In this document: piece by piece, positions 23,869-31,602 of the stretch
How positions within the stretch are numbered: position 1 is the first letter of the stretch
Layout of the letters: each line of letters begins with the position of its first letter
Origin: an uncultured Collinsella sp.
Lineage (GTDB): Bacteria > Actinomycetota > Coriobacteriia > Coriobacteriales > Coriobacteriaceae
DNA length: 40,698 nt
Assembly (NCBI GenBank): GCA_959599915.1
Contig: CAUGJE010000018.1
Location: 1 to 40,698, forward strand
Direction of reading: 5' to 3'
The notes under the pieces: generated by a model
What the model was told of the DNA's origin: nothing
What the model saw: only the letters and a program-made list of their open reading frames with translations
The model's database searches: none
Translations under genes and position numbers: made by a program

Positions 23869-26800
23869 ATGGCGAACACCCAGAACTATATTAACCACCT
23901 GCTGCAGAACACCGGCATCACGCCGGCATGCAGCGAAGAAGAGCGCTTGGCTGCCGAGGATATCGCTCAGATCTTCCGCAACCACGGCTTTGATCCCGAG
24001 GTTCAGGAGTTCAATGCCCCGGCGCCCAGCAGGTTGGCATTTGCCGTTACCGGTATTCTTGCGTTTGCCGGCGCCCTGCTGATGGGCATCGGTGGCGGCA
24101 TCGGCTTGGTCGGCACCTTGCTGGCCATTGTCGGCGCCGTTCTTTACGTGCTCGAGCGCACGGGCCACCCCGTGGTTTCGCGCCTGGGCAAGACGGGCGT
24201 GAGCCAAAATGTCATCGCCTACCACAAGGCCTCGGGCCCGCTCGCGTCTCCGCGCAACCGCCCGGTGGTCGTTGTCGCACACTACGACTCTCCCCGTGCT
24301 GAGCTGCTCGCCCGCGAGCCCTATGCTTCGTATCGTGCGCTCATCGCCAAGCTGTTGCCCGTTGCCACGGTTGCCCCTGCTGCCGTTGCCATCTTGCGTA
24401 TCCTGCCGCTCCCCGGCGCGCTCAAGGTTCTGCTGTGGATTGTCGCGATCCTCGCTTCCCTCGTTGCGCTCGCCAACGCGGCAAACATCATTTCTAACCG
24501 TTTTGTGCTTCCCTATACGTCCGGCGCAGTGTGCAACAAGTCTTCTGTCGCCGCTATGCTCGGCGTTATGGACAACGTTGCTCCCTTCCAGGGCGAAAAC
24601 GAGTTTCCCGACGATGTTCCGTTCGATACCTATTTTGGGGAGCAGAAGCGTCGTGCCGAGGAGATGGCGCGCGCAGCAGCGGAGTATGCCGCGGCCCAAC
24701 AGCAAAACGACTACGGCAACACCATCGAGTATGAAGAGCCTACCTACGCCGAGGACGAGTTCGGTCAGCCGATTGCTCCCGACGCTCAGACCGAGCCCGA
24801 ACAGGGCGAGGCTTTCGACGAGCAGATCGAGGGCTTTGAGGGTGCGTCTGCCGACGAGACGCTGATTGGCGCCATCGTGCCCGAGGATCAGAATCAGGCT
24901 GTCCAGGCCGAAGAGTTCAATGACGAGGTTCCCACTGCCGAGCCGGCGGAGGAGCCTGTCGCGGCCGAGCCCGAGCCCAGGCTCTATCGCAATGCCGCCG
25001 GCAACATCCGCTTTGGTTCGGATGCCATCCGTGCGCTCGGAATGCTTCCCGAGTCCTGCACGCTCGATTACGAGGAAGGCGAGGAGCCGACGTTTGAGCC
25101 CGAGCCTGCCCCCGTCGTGACTGCATCTGCGCCCGTTGTCGCCGTGGATGATGAGTCTGCCGCGGTTACCGCTGCCGTTGCCGAGCCCGAGGCGGTGTCC
25201 GCGATCGATCCCGCGGCAGGACTGGACATTTTGGCCCCCGCCGCGCCGGCGCAAGACGTTGCGGACGAGCCTGACGACGATTACGTTGAACAGCCGAGGC
25301 GCGTGTCTTACGAGAGCGATACTGATTTTTCGGCCGAGATTCCCGCGGCAACGCCCCATGCCGATATTGCATCCGCGTTCTCTTCGATTGGCGCCAGTGC
25401 TTCCAACTTCTTTAAGGGTGCGCTTGCAAAGGGCAAGAAATTTGTCGACGATTTCGAGGAGAAGCGCGCTGCCGCACGCGAGGCTGCCGAGCAGGAGGCT
25501 ATCGCTCAGCAGCAGGCAGCCGAGGCGGCACGTGAGCGCGCGGCGCAAGAGCTCGAGCAGAACGAGGCTATGCAGTCCGTGCCCGTCGACGCTGCCGAAG
25601 CTACAACGTCCTTTGAGTCCCAGCAACCGGCGTCCACGGATGTTGTTGAGGCGACGACGTCTTTCGAGGCTCAGCAGCACGTCGATAGCACCATGTCGTT
25701 TGATGCCGCGCAGTTCGATTCCACGATAACGTTTGAAAAGCAAGGCACCGCGATTGCCGAGCCCCTTCCTGTTTCCGATGAGCAGGGCGACGCGGCAGAC
25801 GATGACGAGCCCATTGATGCTGCCGAAATTCAGGATGCTGCCGAGGACGAGTCCGTCGAGGTCAACTCTGACGAAGAGCAATACGCGGCAGCCGATCAAG
25901 GTGATTCGGCCGAGGTCGAGCAGGAGGAGGTGCCTGCGGTTTCCGAGACTCCCGAGACGGATGAGTCGAGGCCTTACTCCACGCAGATTTTCACCATGCC
26001 GACCCCGAGTGGTTCCGGTGCCACGGTTGCCAATGTCGCTCCCACCCAGGACGAAACGGTCGATTCCCTTATGGCCCAGATTTCCTTCCAGGCATCACCG
26101 CGTCCGCAGATGAATGTTCCCGATCCGGCGTCGGCTCCGTCGCCTGCACCTTCCTCGTCTCCGCTGGCTTCGGTCCCCGATCCGTCGCTGCCGTCGATGA
26201 AGCAGGCAAACGTTGCGTCTCGCACGTCGCTGTTCGACCTTCCCGATCCCTCCGCACAGGTCAACGACCCCTTTGCTACCGCTCAGGGTCCCGAACCAAC
26301 ATCGGCACCCGTTGCGCCTCCTAGGCCCGTTGCGTCGGGCGCTCAGCCGATCGAGACCATTTCGGCTCCCGCCCCGGCGGCAGCCAAGTCTCGCAAGCGC
26401 GGCCTGGGCGGCCTGTTCGGTCGTAAAAAGAAAAATGAACAGGACAGCATGAGTGATTGGCTGGGCGTCGAAGACGATTACGATGCCAAGAAGTCCGGTC
26501 GCGGCATCGGTTCGTGGGATAATTTCGAGGACGATAACGATGGCTGGAAGGGCGGCGCTACGTCTTCCGACGGCGCTTCTTCCGAAGATATGCTCTCGGC
26601 TGTCGCCTCTATGGGCGACGATGAGCTGCTCGGTCACGATATCTGGTTTGTGGCAACGGGCGCCTCGGATTGTGATGGCGCCGGTATGAAGGCCTTCTTG
26701 GCTTCGCATCGCGATAAGCTCCGCGGCGTCTTCTTCATCAATCTTGAATCCGTCGGCGCCGGTAGGCTTTCGGTGGTGACGGTTGAGGGCGAACAGCAGC

Positions 26801-27066
26801 TGCTCAAGGGCGATCGCCGCATCATGAACCTGGTCAGCAAGGTGTGCAAGTCGTTCCATGTCGATTGTGGCGCGCTCGAGATGCCCTATGCCAAGACCGA
26901 TGCCTATGCCGCGCTCGAGGCGAGCCGCCGAGCCCTCACCATCGCCGGCGTGGACGGCACGCGCCTGGCTTGTGCTCGTACCGAGGACGACCTGCCCCAC
27001 AATGTCAACCCGACGAACATTGCCACGGTATCCGAGGTCGTGACCGAGGTTATCCGCCGTTCGTAG
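23869..27066 (+). CDS. Membrane protein with split M28 peptidase-like domain
   Basis: A 1065-residue protein. Residues 56-95 and 162-203 are paired hydrophobic segments. VVVVAHYDSPRAE (H138, D140) and LGVMDN (D235) match the first metal motifs of M28 zinc aminopeptidases. The rest of the fold resumes only near residue 916: FVATGASDCDGAG, FFINLESVGAG, TDAYAALEASRRA and DDLPHN (H1044). Between about 250 and 905 is an acidic, Pro/Ala-rich insertion with a coiled coil (about 520-560) and degenerate SFE-QQ repeats. The expected Glu-Glu pair of M28 enzymes is Ser933-Asp934, so activity is doubtful. GGAG lies 6 bases before the ATG at 23869; a longer frame upstream has no ribosome site. It is followed 21 bases later by a small membrane protein gene. 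Confidence 0.75.
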   Translation: MANTQNYINHLLQNTGITPACSEEERLAAEDIAQIFRNHGFDPEVQEFNAPAPSRLAFAVTGILAFAGALLMGIGGGIGLVGTLLAIVGAVLYVLERTGHPVVSRLGKTGVSQNVIAYHKASGPLASPRNRPVVVVAHYDSPRAELLAREPYASYRALIAKLLPVATVAPAAVAILRILPLPGALKVLLWIVAILASLVALANAANIISNRFVLPYTSGAVCNKSSVAAMLGVMDNVAPFQGENEFPDDVPFDTYFGEQKRRAEEMARAAAEYAAAQQQNDYGNTIEYEEPTYAEDEFGQPIAPDAQTEPEQGEAFDEQIEGFEGASADETLIGAIVPEDQNQAVQAEEFNDEVPTAEPAEEPVAAEPEPRLYRNAAGNIRFGSDAIRALGMLPESCTLDYEEGEEPTFEPEPAPVVTASAPVVAVDDESAAVTAAVAEPEAVSAIDPAAGLDILAPAAPAQDVADEPDDDYVEQPRRVSYESDTDFSAEIPAATPHADIASAFSSIGASASNFFKGALAKGKKFVDDFEEKRAAAREAAEQEAIAQQQAAEAARERAAQELEQNEAMQSVPVDAAEATTSFESQQPASTDVVEATTSFEAQQHVDSTMSFDAAQFDSTITFEKQGTAIAEPLPVSDEQGDAADDDEPIDAAEIQDAAEDESVEVNSDEEQYAAADQGDSAEVEQEEVPAVSETPETDESRPYSTQIFTMPTPSGSGATVANVAPTQDETVDSLMAQISFQASPRPQMNVPDPASAPSPAPSSSPLASVPDPSLPSMKQANVASRTSLFDLPDPSAQVNDPFATAQGPEPTSAPVAPPRPVASGAQPIETISAPAPAAAKSRKRGLGGLFGRKKKNEQDSMSDWLGVEDDYDAKKSGRGIGSWDNFEDDNDGWKGGATSSDGASSEDMLSAVASMGDDELLGHDIWFVATGASDCDGAGMKAFLASHRDKLRGVFFINLESVGAGRLSVVTVEGEQQLLKGDRRIMNLVSKVCKSFHVDCGALEMPYAKTDAYAALEASRRALTIAGVDGTRLACARTEDDLPHNVNPTNIATVSEVVTEVIRRS

Positions 27067-27087
27067 ACGGAGCTCTAAGGAGTCAAC

Positions 27088-27306
27088 GTGTTTTCGTATA
27101 TTAAGCGCCATTGGCCTGTCTACGTGATTTTGACCTTGATCGCCATTGCGTTAGGATTTGGGGCTGCCTACATCGTGGGTGCGAAGGGCTCGACCCCCGC
27201 CTCCGCAATCAGCGAAGAGGTGGAGCAAGAACAGAGCACGGGTGCCGATGGGATTCCTGAGTCCGAGCAGGCAATCGTTGATGGTGGATCTTCGTCTGCA
27301 GAGTAG
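27088..27306 (+). CDS. Small single-pass membrane protein
   Basis: A 72-residue protein I cannot name. Residues 9-31 are one transmembrane helix, after a basic start (YIKRHW). The remainder is an acidic Ser/Glu-rich tail, probably disordered. The GTG start has TAAGGAG 5 bases upstream. It lies 21 bases after the M28-like gene and shares its terminator, so the two may work together at the membrane. Confidence 0.75.
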   Translation: MFSYIKRHWPVYVILTLIAIALGFGAAYIVGAKGSTPASAISEEVEQEQSTGADGIPESEQAIVDGGSSSAE

Positions 27307-27327
27307 ATACGGCGATTTAAATGATTG

Positions 27328-27367
27328 AAAGCGGGCGAGCCGGGGGACTGGCTCGCCCGCTTTTTTT
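27328..27367 (+). terminator. Terminator between converging genes
   Basis: An 11-bp perfect stem (GCGGGCGAGCC / GGCTCGCCCGC) with an 8-nt loop and seven T residues on the plus strand. On the minus strand it sits 6 bases past the adhesin stop with a weaker T-run, so it may serve both directions. Confidence 0.92.
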
Positions 27368-27373
27368 ATCGCG

Positions 27374-30300
27374 CTAGAGCTTCTTTGGGATCGACCTAAG
27401 GCGAGCGAACCATAGGGCTGCGGCACCCGAGGTCAGAAGCGCGGTGATGCAAGCGGCGATGGGGACTGATCCTGTTGCCGGTAGGTCCTGCGGTAGGGTA
27501 CAGCGTTGAATGACACGGTCCTCGTCATGTGACTCAAGTTTATCGCTGCCGCCGTTGCGGCAAAGATCGACGCGCGCGCTGTTGGTGAGTGCGGTTTGGG
27601 GCGTATAAGCCGACGTTGCCTGCATGTGCACGACTGCGCCCTGAGCGTCTGTGCCAAGGATTGCTTTGGCATCGTCAAGGTCGTCGTGCTCATCTTTGAG
27701 ATCATCACGGGTCCAAGAATCCACATCGCTTCGAGTCGTAAAGTCGGCGGCTACCGCACCGTATTCAATGCGAATGTCCGTTACGACGGTATTGGATGCA
27801 AGGTCAAGTTCTTTCGCCTCGAGTGTGGTGGATTCCGTGGTCGAGACATCCGCCTTCCAGAGGTGCCAGCCGTCGTAATCGACGAGGCGGCAATCCTCAC
27901 CCAGGCTCTCTTTTACTTCGTCGGACTCAAGCCAAAGATTTTCGTGCCCATCGTCAAGTGTCGCGTTTGCCGGCTCATCGACGTCTGTCGAGTCCAACGG
28001 CGTCGTGCGATACCACACGTTGCACAGACCGTTGAGGTCGCCGATGGCGACGGGGGTTTCGATTGAGACGAATCTCGCCGTGCCGTCTTTGGCGCACTCA
28101 AGATCATCGGTAATCGTAAACTCATCAACCCAAGTAGCGGAATCGTTTCGAGCATCGATGGTATAGGAGAAAAGCCCATCCGTATTGGTTTGCATCGCGG
28201 CGCGGTTTTTTCCATCGCCGTTAGCCAACAGACCCTTCCCGATAGGTTGGACAAGTTCCTGACGCTTGTCGACCTGTCCTTTGATCTCGATGGGCGCATC
28301 CTTCATCGCGACGGATTGGACTTCTCCCGTATCCTTTATTTCAAACGTTATCTCCTCGGCAAGGTCATAGGTCCGCGGAGACATCGTTTCGCGCAACGAG
28401 TAGGTGCCGGGTGCAAGATGTTCGATGCGGTGCGGCTTGTCGGATGAGGTCCAGGAGTCTATTTCGGTTTTATCGGGACCATATAAGGTGAGCTGTGCGC
28501 CTTTCACTTCCTGCTCTCCGCTTGCATCGACCTTGGAGATATCAACCTTGGTGTAATCGTCGGATACGTTAAGCCGTGCTTCTACAACGGGTGTTTTCTG
28601 GTCGGCATAAGTAAGGTCGACAATATGGGTTGTCCGATCGAGCAAGAAGCCTGCCGGCGCTTGAGTCTCGACAACCTCGTAGCGTGCGGTGCCAGGTCCC
28701 AGCGGGAGGTTGTCCGCGCGTGCTTCTCCAGTTTCATCCGTCGTGACGGTAGTGACAGTCTCACCGTCGAGCGCGGCAATGCTACCGTCGGGGCGCACGA
28801 TATCACCCGAGGCACGGATCTCAAAGACGGCGCCCGCGAGGCTGCTGCCGTCTATGGCATCGGTTTTAACGATCCTGATGTTTCCGGTCGCGGCGTGGTC
28901 ATAATACGAGGCGATTGCAACGGGCGTTAGGTTCATGTCGGCGGGTATGTTTACCTCGATCTCTTCGCCGACAAGATAGGGCTCTTTGGCCGAGGTTTCT
29001 CGTACATAATAGGTGCCCGGCACGAGCGATTCGGGCAGTGTGACGGTCCCGGTCGCGTCAGTCGTAAAGGTGTCCATTACGTTATGTACTGGATACCAGC
29101 AAGTTTGTGAGACAGGTTCGTGATTGCTGTCGAGGAGTTGGAAGGTGAATCCGGCTAGTGGAACAGAAGCGCCTGTTTGGGCATCGCATTTTACAATCTG
29201 GAGATGCGTCGACAGAGCATGGTTGTCCACGATATATTGAAGCACGGCGCCGTTGGAAATCTGATTGGCCCCGACGGTCCATTCCCCTGCACGTTTAAAA
29301 CCCTCGGGGACGGTTTCCGGAACCTCGCGAATCGTGTAGCCGGCACGGTCGTATGGGACGGCTCCGTGGACACTGGCGGGTCGCTTGCCTGTGCCGAACC
29401 ATGCTTCGGGCTGATCTTTGGTGGAGGCAAAGCCATAGATGTTTGTGGTCAGTGTGCCAACAACCTGCTGAGAGCTGTTGCTGACAACCTCAAAGACAAC
29501 ACCACCCGCCGGCTGCTCCAGGCCGGATTGGTCGCTATTGCCGCAATCCTTGAATTTGGAAATCTCAAGGTTAAACGCAATGGGGATATCGGAAACGCGA
29601 GATTCGATCTCGACCACGTCTGAATCGCCGAGCTGATCGGCTCCGACGGTATAGGTCCAGCTGTCGTTGGATGGTAGGTAGCCCTCGGGGGCTTTTGATT
29701 CATAGATGGTAAAGGTTCCTAAGGGGACATCGGCGAGGGTAGCCCGACCGCTTTCGTCAGTCGTGAGAATTTGCGACCATCCAGGGGTTGATTGCGACAC
29801 ACACGTGAACTCTGCTCCTGCGAGTGAAGATCCCACCTGGGGGCCGGCATTCGTCGCGGCATCGAGTTTTACGATACGCAGGTTGATGGTGCCGGGTTGT
29901 TCATCGATGGCGACCTGCCCGCCGTCATTCCCCGTGGTAAAGGCAATGCGATCGTGGCGGGGGACATAGCCGGCCGGCGCCTTCGCTTCAACTAGGTAGT
30001 ATGCCGTGTTGGGCAGAAGTGTTGCTTGCGCTTGACCGTTGCTGTCCATCTGGATGGTGCCGACACGCGCGCCGCTGGTGCTCTCAAAAATATCGAATGT
30101 TGCCCCGGTAAACTGATAGGTATTGTTTCCGCTGGTAATAACGGTGTTCGCAGACTGCTTTTGGAAGGAAACAGAGACCGCCGGCAGTACATAGAGCATG
30201 TCTTGACGTTTGCTGCCGCCCGATACGGCTCCTAGATAGCGCCGCGCGCGGTGCGGAGCGGCTTTGATGCTTCCTGATTTTGCGCTGTCGTGGAGCCACC

Positions 30301-30805
30301 GCGCAGCCGCCACGACTTCATTGTCGGCGGTAAAGTGTCCGCTCTTGGTTTTGCCCTGAGCGGTCGTGTAGGAGTAGGTGCCGTCGACATGGGTAGTGCC
30401 GTTGAGCATCCATACGGCAAGCTGGGTGGCGGCGCGGGCGCGATCGGGTGAAAGATGGTAACCGCCAAATGACGTGGCGGTAGGATATCCGTGACAAACG
30501 ATTGCCGCGAACTCGTCGTCGAGCCACACCCAGCCTTGATCAAAGTTGAGCCATGGGCCGCCCGGCTTGGTGGGGCCGGGGCGCTCCTGGTTCATGCAGT
30601 AGGCAATTGAGGCGTCTTGAGCTTCATACTTGCCGATGAAGAAGGGCCCACAATCATCGCTAATAGTGCGGAAGCCGAGCTGGTCGTAGCCATCGACGGC
30701 AAATGCGGCTCCCGGTGCCAGGCAGCCGAAAAGCAGGAAGAGGAGCAGGAGCAGCGGACCTGTTGCGATTGCGCTGTGGACAGAGTGCGTGGGTGCGTTG
30801 GACAT
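27374..30805 (-). CDS. Thioester-domain, Cna-B repeat, LPxTG surface adhesin
   Basis: A 1143-residue cell-wall protein. Residues 1-36 form a signal peptide ending AAFA. Residues about 40-205 match a thioester domain: Cys70 in AYCMNQ and Gln128 in TQLAVW can form the internal thioester that such adhesins use to bind host surfaces covalently. About 210-835 hold roughly six SpaA/Cna-B domains, each with a lysine near its start (for example RIVKLDA, QIVKCDA, RIVKTDA, DISKVDA) and YxxxExxAPxGY near its end, as in isopeptide-bonded folds. A larger non-repeat domain follows. The end is LPATG (1108-1112), a hydrophobic stretch and RLRSIPKK, a sortase signal. AAGGAG precedes the ATG. No sortase gene is in the window. 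Confidence 0.92.
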   Translation of the reverse strand: MSNAPTHSVHSAIATGPLLLLLFLLFGCLAPGAAFAVDGYDQLGFRTISDDCGPFFIGKYEAQDASIAYCMNQERPGPTKPGGPWLNFDQGWVWLDDEFAAIVCHGYPTATSFGGYHLSPDRARAATQLAVWMLNGTTHVDGTYSYTTAQGKTKSGHFTADNEVVAAARWLHDSAKSGSIKAAPHRARRYLGAVSGGSKRQDMLYVLPAVSVSFQKQSANTVITSGNNTYQFTGATFDIFESTSGARVGTIQMDSNGQAQATLLPNTAYYLVEAKAPAGYVPRHDRIAFTTGNDGGQVAIDEQPGTINLRIVKLDAATNAGPQVGSSLAGAEFTCVSQSTPGWSQILTTDESGRATLADVPLGTFTIYESKAPEGYLPSNDSWTYTVGADQLGDSDVVEIESRVSDIPIAFNLEISKFKDCGNSDQSGLEQPAGGVVFEVVSNSSQQVVGTLTTNIYGFASTKDQPEAWFGTGKRPASVHGAVPYDRAGYTIREVPETVPEGFKRAGEWTVGANQISNGAVLQYIVDNHALSTHLQIVKCDAQTGASVPLAGFTFQLLDSNHEPVSQTCWYPVHNVMDTFTTDATGTVTLPESLVPGTYYVRETSAKEPYLVGEEIEVNIPADMNLTPVAIASYYDHAATGNIRIVKTDAIDGSSLAGAVFEIRASGDIVRPDGSIAALDGETVTTVTTDETGEARADNLPLGPGTARYEVVETQAPAGFLLDRTTHIVDLTYADQKTPVVEARLNVSDDYTKVDISKVDASGEQEVKGAQLTLYGPDKTEIDSWTSSDKPHRIEHLAPGTYSLRETMSPRTYDLAEEITFEIKDTGEVQSVAMKDAPIEIKGQVDKRQELVQPIGKGLLANGDGKNRAAMQTNTDGLFSYTIDARNDSATWVDEFTITDDLECAKDGTARFVSIETPVAIGDLNGLCNVWYRTTPLDSTDVDEPANATLDDGHENLWLESDEVKESLGEDCRLVDYDGWHLWKADVSTTESTTLEAKELDLASNTVVTDIRIEYGAVAADFTTRSDVDSWTRDDLKDEHDDLDDAKAILGTDAQGAVVHMQATSAYTPQTALTNSARVDLCRNGGSDKLESHDEDRVIQRCTLPQDLPATGSVPIAACITALLTSGAAALWFARLRSIPKKL

Positions 30806-30825
30806 GGCTGCTCCTTATCCCTCGT

Positions 30826-30850
30826 GCGCCGCACGGGGAGGCTGCGGCGC
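30826..30850 (-). promoter_or_regulatory. Leader hairpin ahead of adhesin
   Basis: An 8-bp inverted repeat (GCGCCGCA / TGCGGCGC) with a 9-nt loop. It lies about 20 bases upstream of the adhesin start, close to the AAGGAG site. It could affect translation. The rest of 30851-31050 holds no gene or strong signal that I can identify. Confidence 0.4.
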
Positions 30851-31059
30851 TTGGGATGAGGCTACCGCCATGGTTCATGCGGGTAAGTACCAGAAGCTGA
30901 CCAAAAGCTTGCCCGATTTCTGACAAATCGAGCTCAAATACAACAATCAGATAAAAATGCAGGTAGAAGATGGTAAGAAAAGAAAGACAAAGGTCCTCAT
31001 CTCCACAATTGGCGCGGTTTTCAAACGATTCTCCACAGCTAAAACAAGCATCGACACCC

Positions 31060-31089
31060 TTGTATCGAACAAGACAACCGCGTTATACT
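31060..31089 (+). promoter_or_regulatory. Promoter of tRNA-Gly
   Basis: TTGTAT (31060-31065), an 18-bp spacer and TATACT (31084-31089). The -10 ends 13 bases before the mature tRNA start, a normal distance for a stable RNA gene. Confidence 0.7.
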
Positions 31090-31102
31090 AGCCAACACAC
31101 AA

Positions 31103-31177
31103 GCGGGCATCGCCAAGTGGTAAGGCATCAGCTTCCCAAGCTGACACTCGCGGGTTCGAGTCCCGTTGCCCGCTCCA
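31103..31177 (+). tRNA. tRNA-Gly (anticodon CCC)
   Basis: A full cloverleaf. The acceptor GCGGGCA pairs with TGCCCGC. The anticodon stem TCAGC/GCTGA encloses TTCCCAA, giving anticodon CCC, which reads GGG. The T-arm contains GTTCGAGT. The discriminator is T, and CCA is encoded (31175-31177). Confidence 0.95.
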
Positions 31178-31190
31178 GTTAAGAGCACGA

Positions 31191-31221
31191 GCACGGCACC
31201 ATCACGGTGCCGTGCTTTTTT
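31191..31221 (+). terminator. Terminator of tRNA-Gly
   Basis: A 10-bp perfect stem (GCACGGCACC / GGTGCCGTGC) with a 5-nt loop and six T residues, 13 bases after the tRNA 3' end. Confidence 0.93.
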
Positions 31222-31232
31222 CAATAAAGTGC

Positions 31233-31369
31233 CGGGACTCGAACACGACAGGGTGCGAGCGTTAAATAAACGCGAAGCGTTTATAGCGAGCAGGCAAGGG
31301 CGCCGATAGGCGACCGCAGCCGGTGCGGATTTGCGAAGCAAATACGCAGACGTCCCGTTGCCCGCTCCA
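31233..31369 (+). repeat. tRNA-associated hairpin-chain unit G1
   Basis: A non-coding structured unit. It opens with CGGGACTCGAAC (31233-31244), the exact reverse complement of the tRNA-Gly T-arm segment at 31154-31165. Then come hairpin A (8-bp stem ATAAACGC / GCGTTTAT, GAA loop, 31266-31284), hairpin B (CGCC / GGCG with a GATA loop, extended past one mismatch, 31298-31315) and hairpin C (10-bp stem with one mismatch, GAA loop, 31325-31347). It ends with an exact 18-bp copy of the tRNA-Gly 3' end including CCA (31352-31369 equals 31160-31177). Confidence 0.8.
31311..31355 (+). repeat. 45-bp direct repeat, copy 1
   Basis: This 45-bp segment contains hairpin C and ends GACGTCC. It matches 31442-31486 at 43 of 45 positions. 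The two copies are followed by the 3' ends of two different tRNAs. Confidence 0.9.
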
Positions 31370-31393
31370 TCAGCCAAGGGGGATGCTGGGACA

Positions 31394-31500
31394 CTCGGTT
31401 CGATCCGGTCTCCTTCGACGGCTTTGCGGACCGGAGCATGCCGACCGCAGCCGGTGCGTATTTGCGAAGCAAATACGCGGACGTCCTCTCGGCCGCTCCA
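31394..31500 (+). repeat. tRNA-associated hairpin-chain unit G2
   Basis: A second unit. It has a T-arm-like segment, CTCGGTTCGATCCGG (31394-31408), a stem CCGGTC / GACCGG (31405-31434), the 45-bp repeat with hairpin C, and a terminal TCTCGGCCGCTCCA (31487-31500). That end looks like the 3' acceptor strand plus CCA of a tRNA other than tRNA-Gly(CCC); no matching tRNA gene is in the window. Confidence 0.7.
31442..31486 (+). repeat. 45-bp direct repeat, copy 2
   Basis: Second copy, in which hairpin C is a perfect 10-bp stem (GCGTATTTGC / GCAAATACGC, GAA loop, 31456-31478). The stem mismatch seen in copy 1 is absent. Confidence 0.9.
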
Positions 31501-31602
31501 ATTCCAAAATGTTAGGTTCATGCCTGCTGCCCATACCTGCACCTGCGCACGGTACAATGGTTGGGTTACGACCAACGTGCCAATAACCAAAAAGGAGCCG
31601 CT

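Noticed and set aside
23818..25899. 693-residue frame antisense to the M28-like gene
   Set aside because: Arg/Leu/Gly-rich shadow of the acidic insertion; no ribosome site or domain.
30970..31182. Small frame ending in tRNA-Gly
   Set aside because: Its last third is the tRNA itself; no ribosome site.
31233..31500. CRISPR array
   Set aside because: Only two 45-bp repeats, each holding an internal hairpin and tied to tRNA ends; no regular spacers and no cas genes.
31501..31602. Purine riboswitch upstream of purB
   Set aside because: No conserved purine-aptamer core or three-way junction could be drawn; only a -10-like box and a ribosome site are visible.
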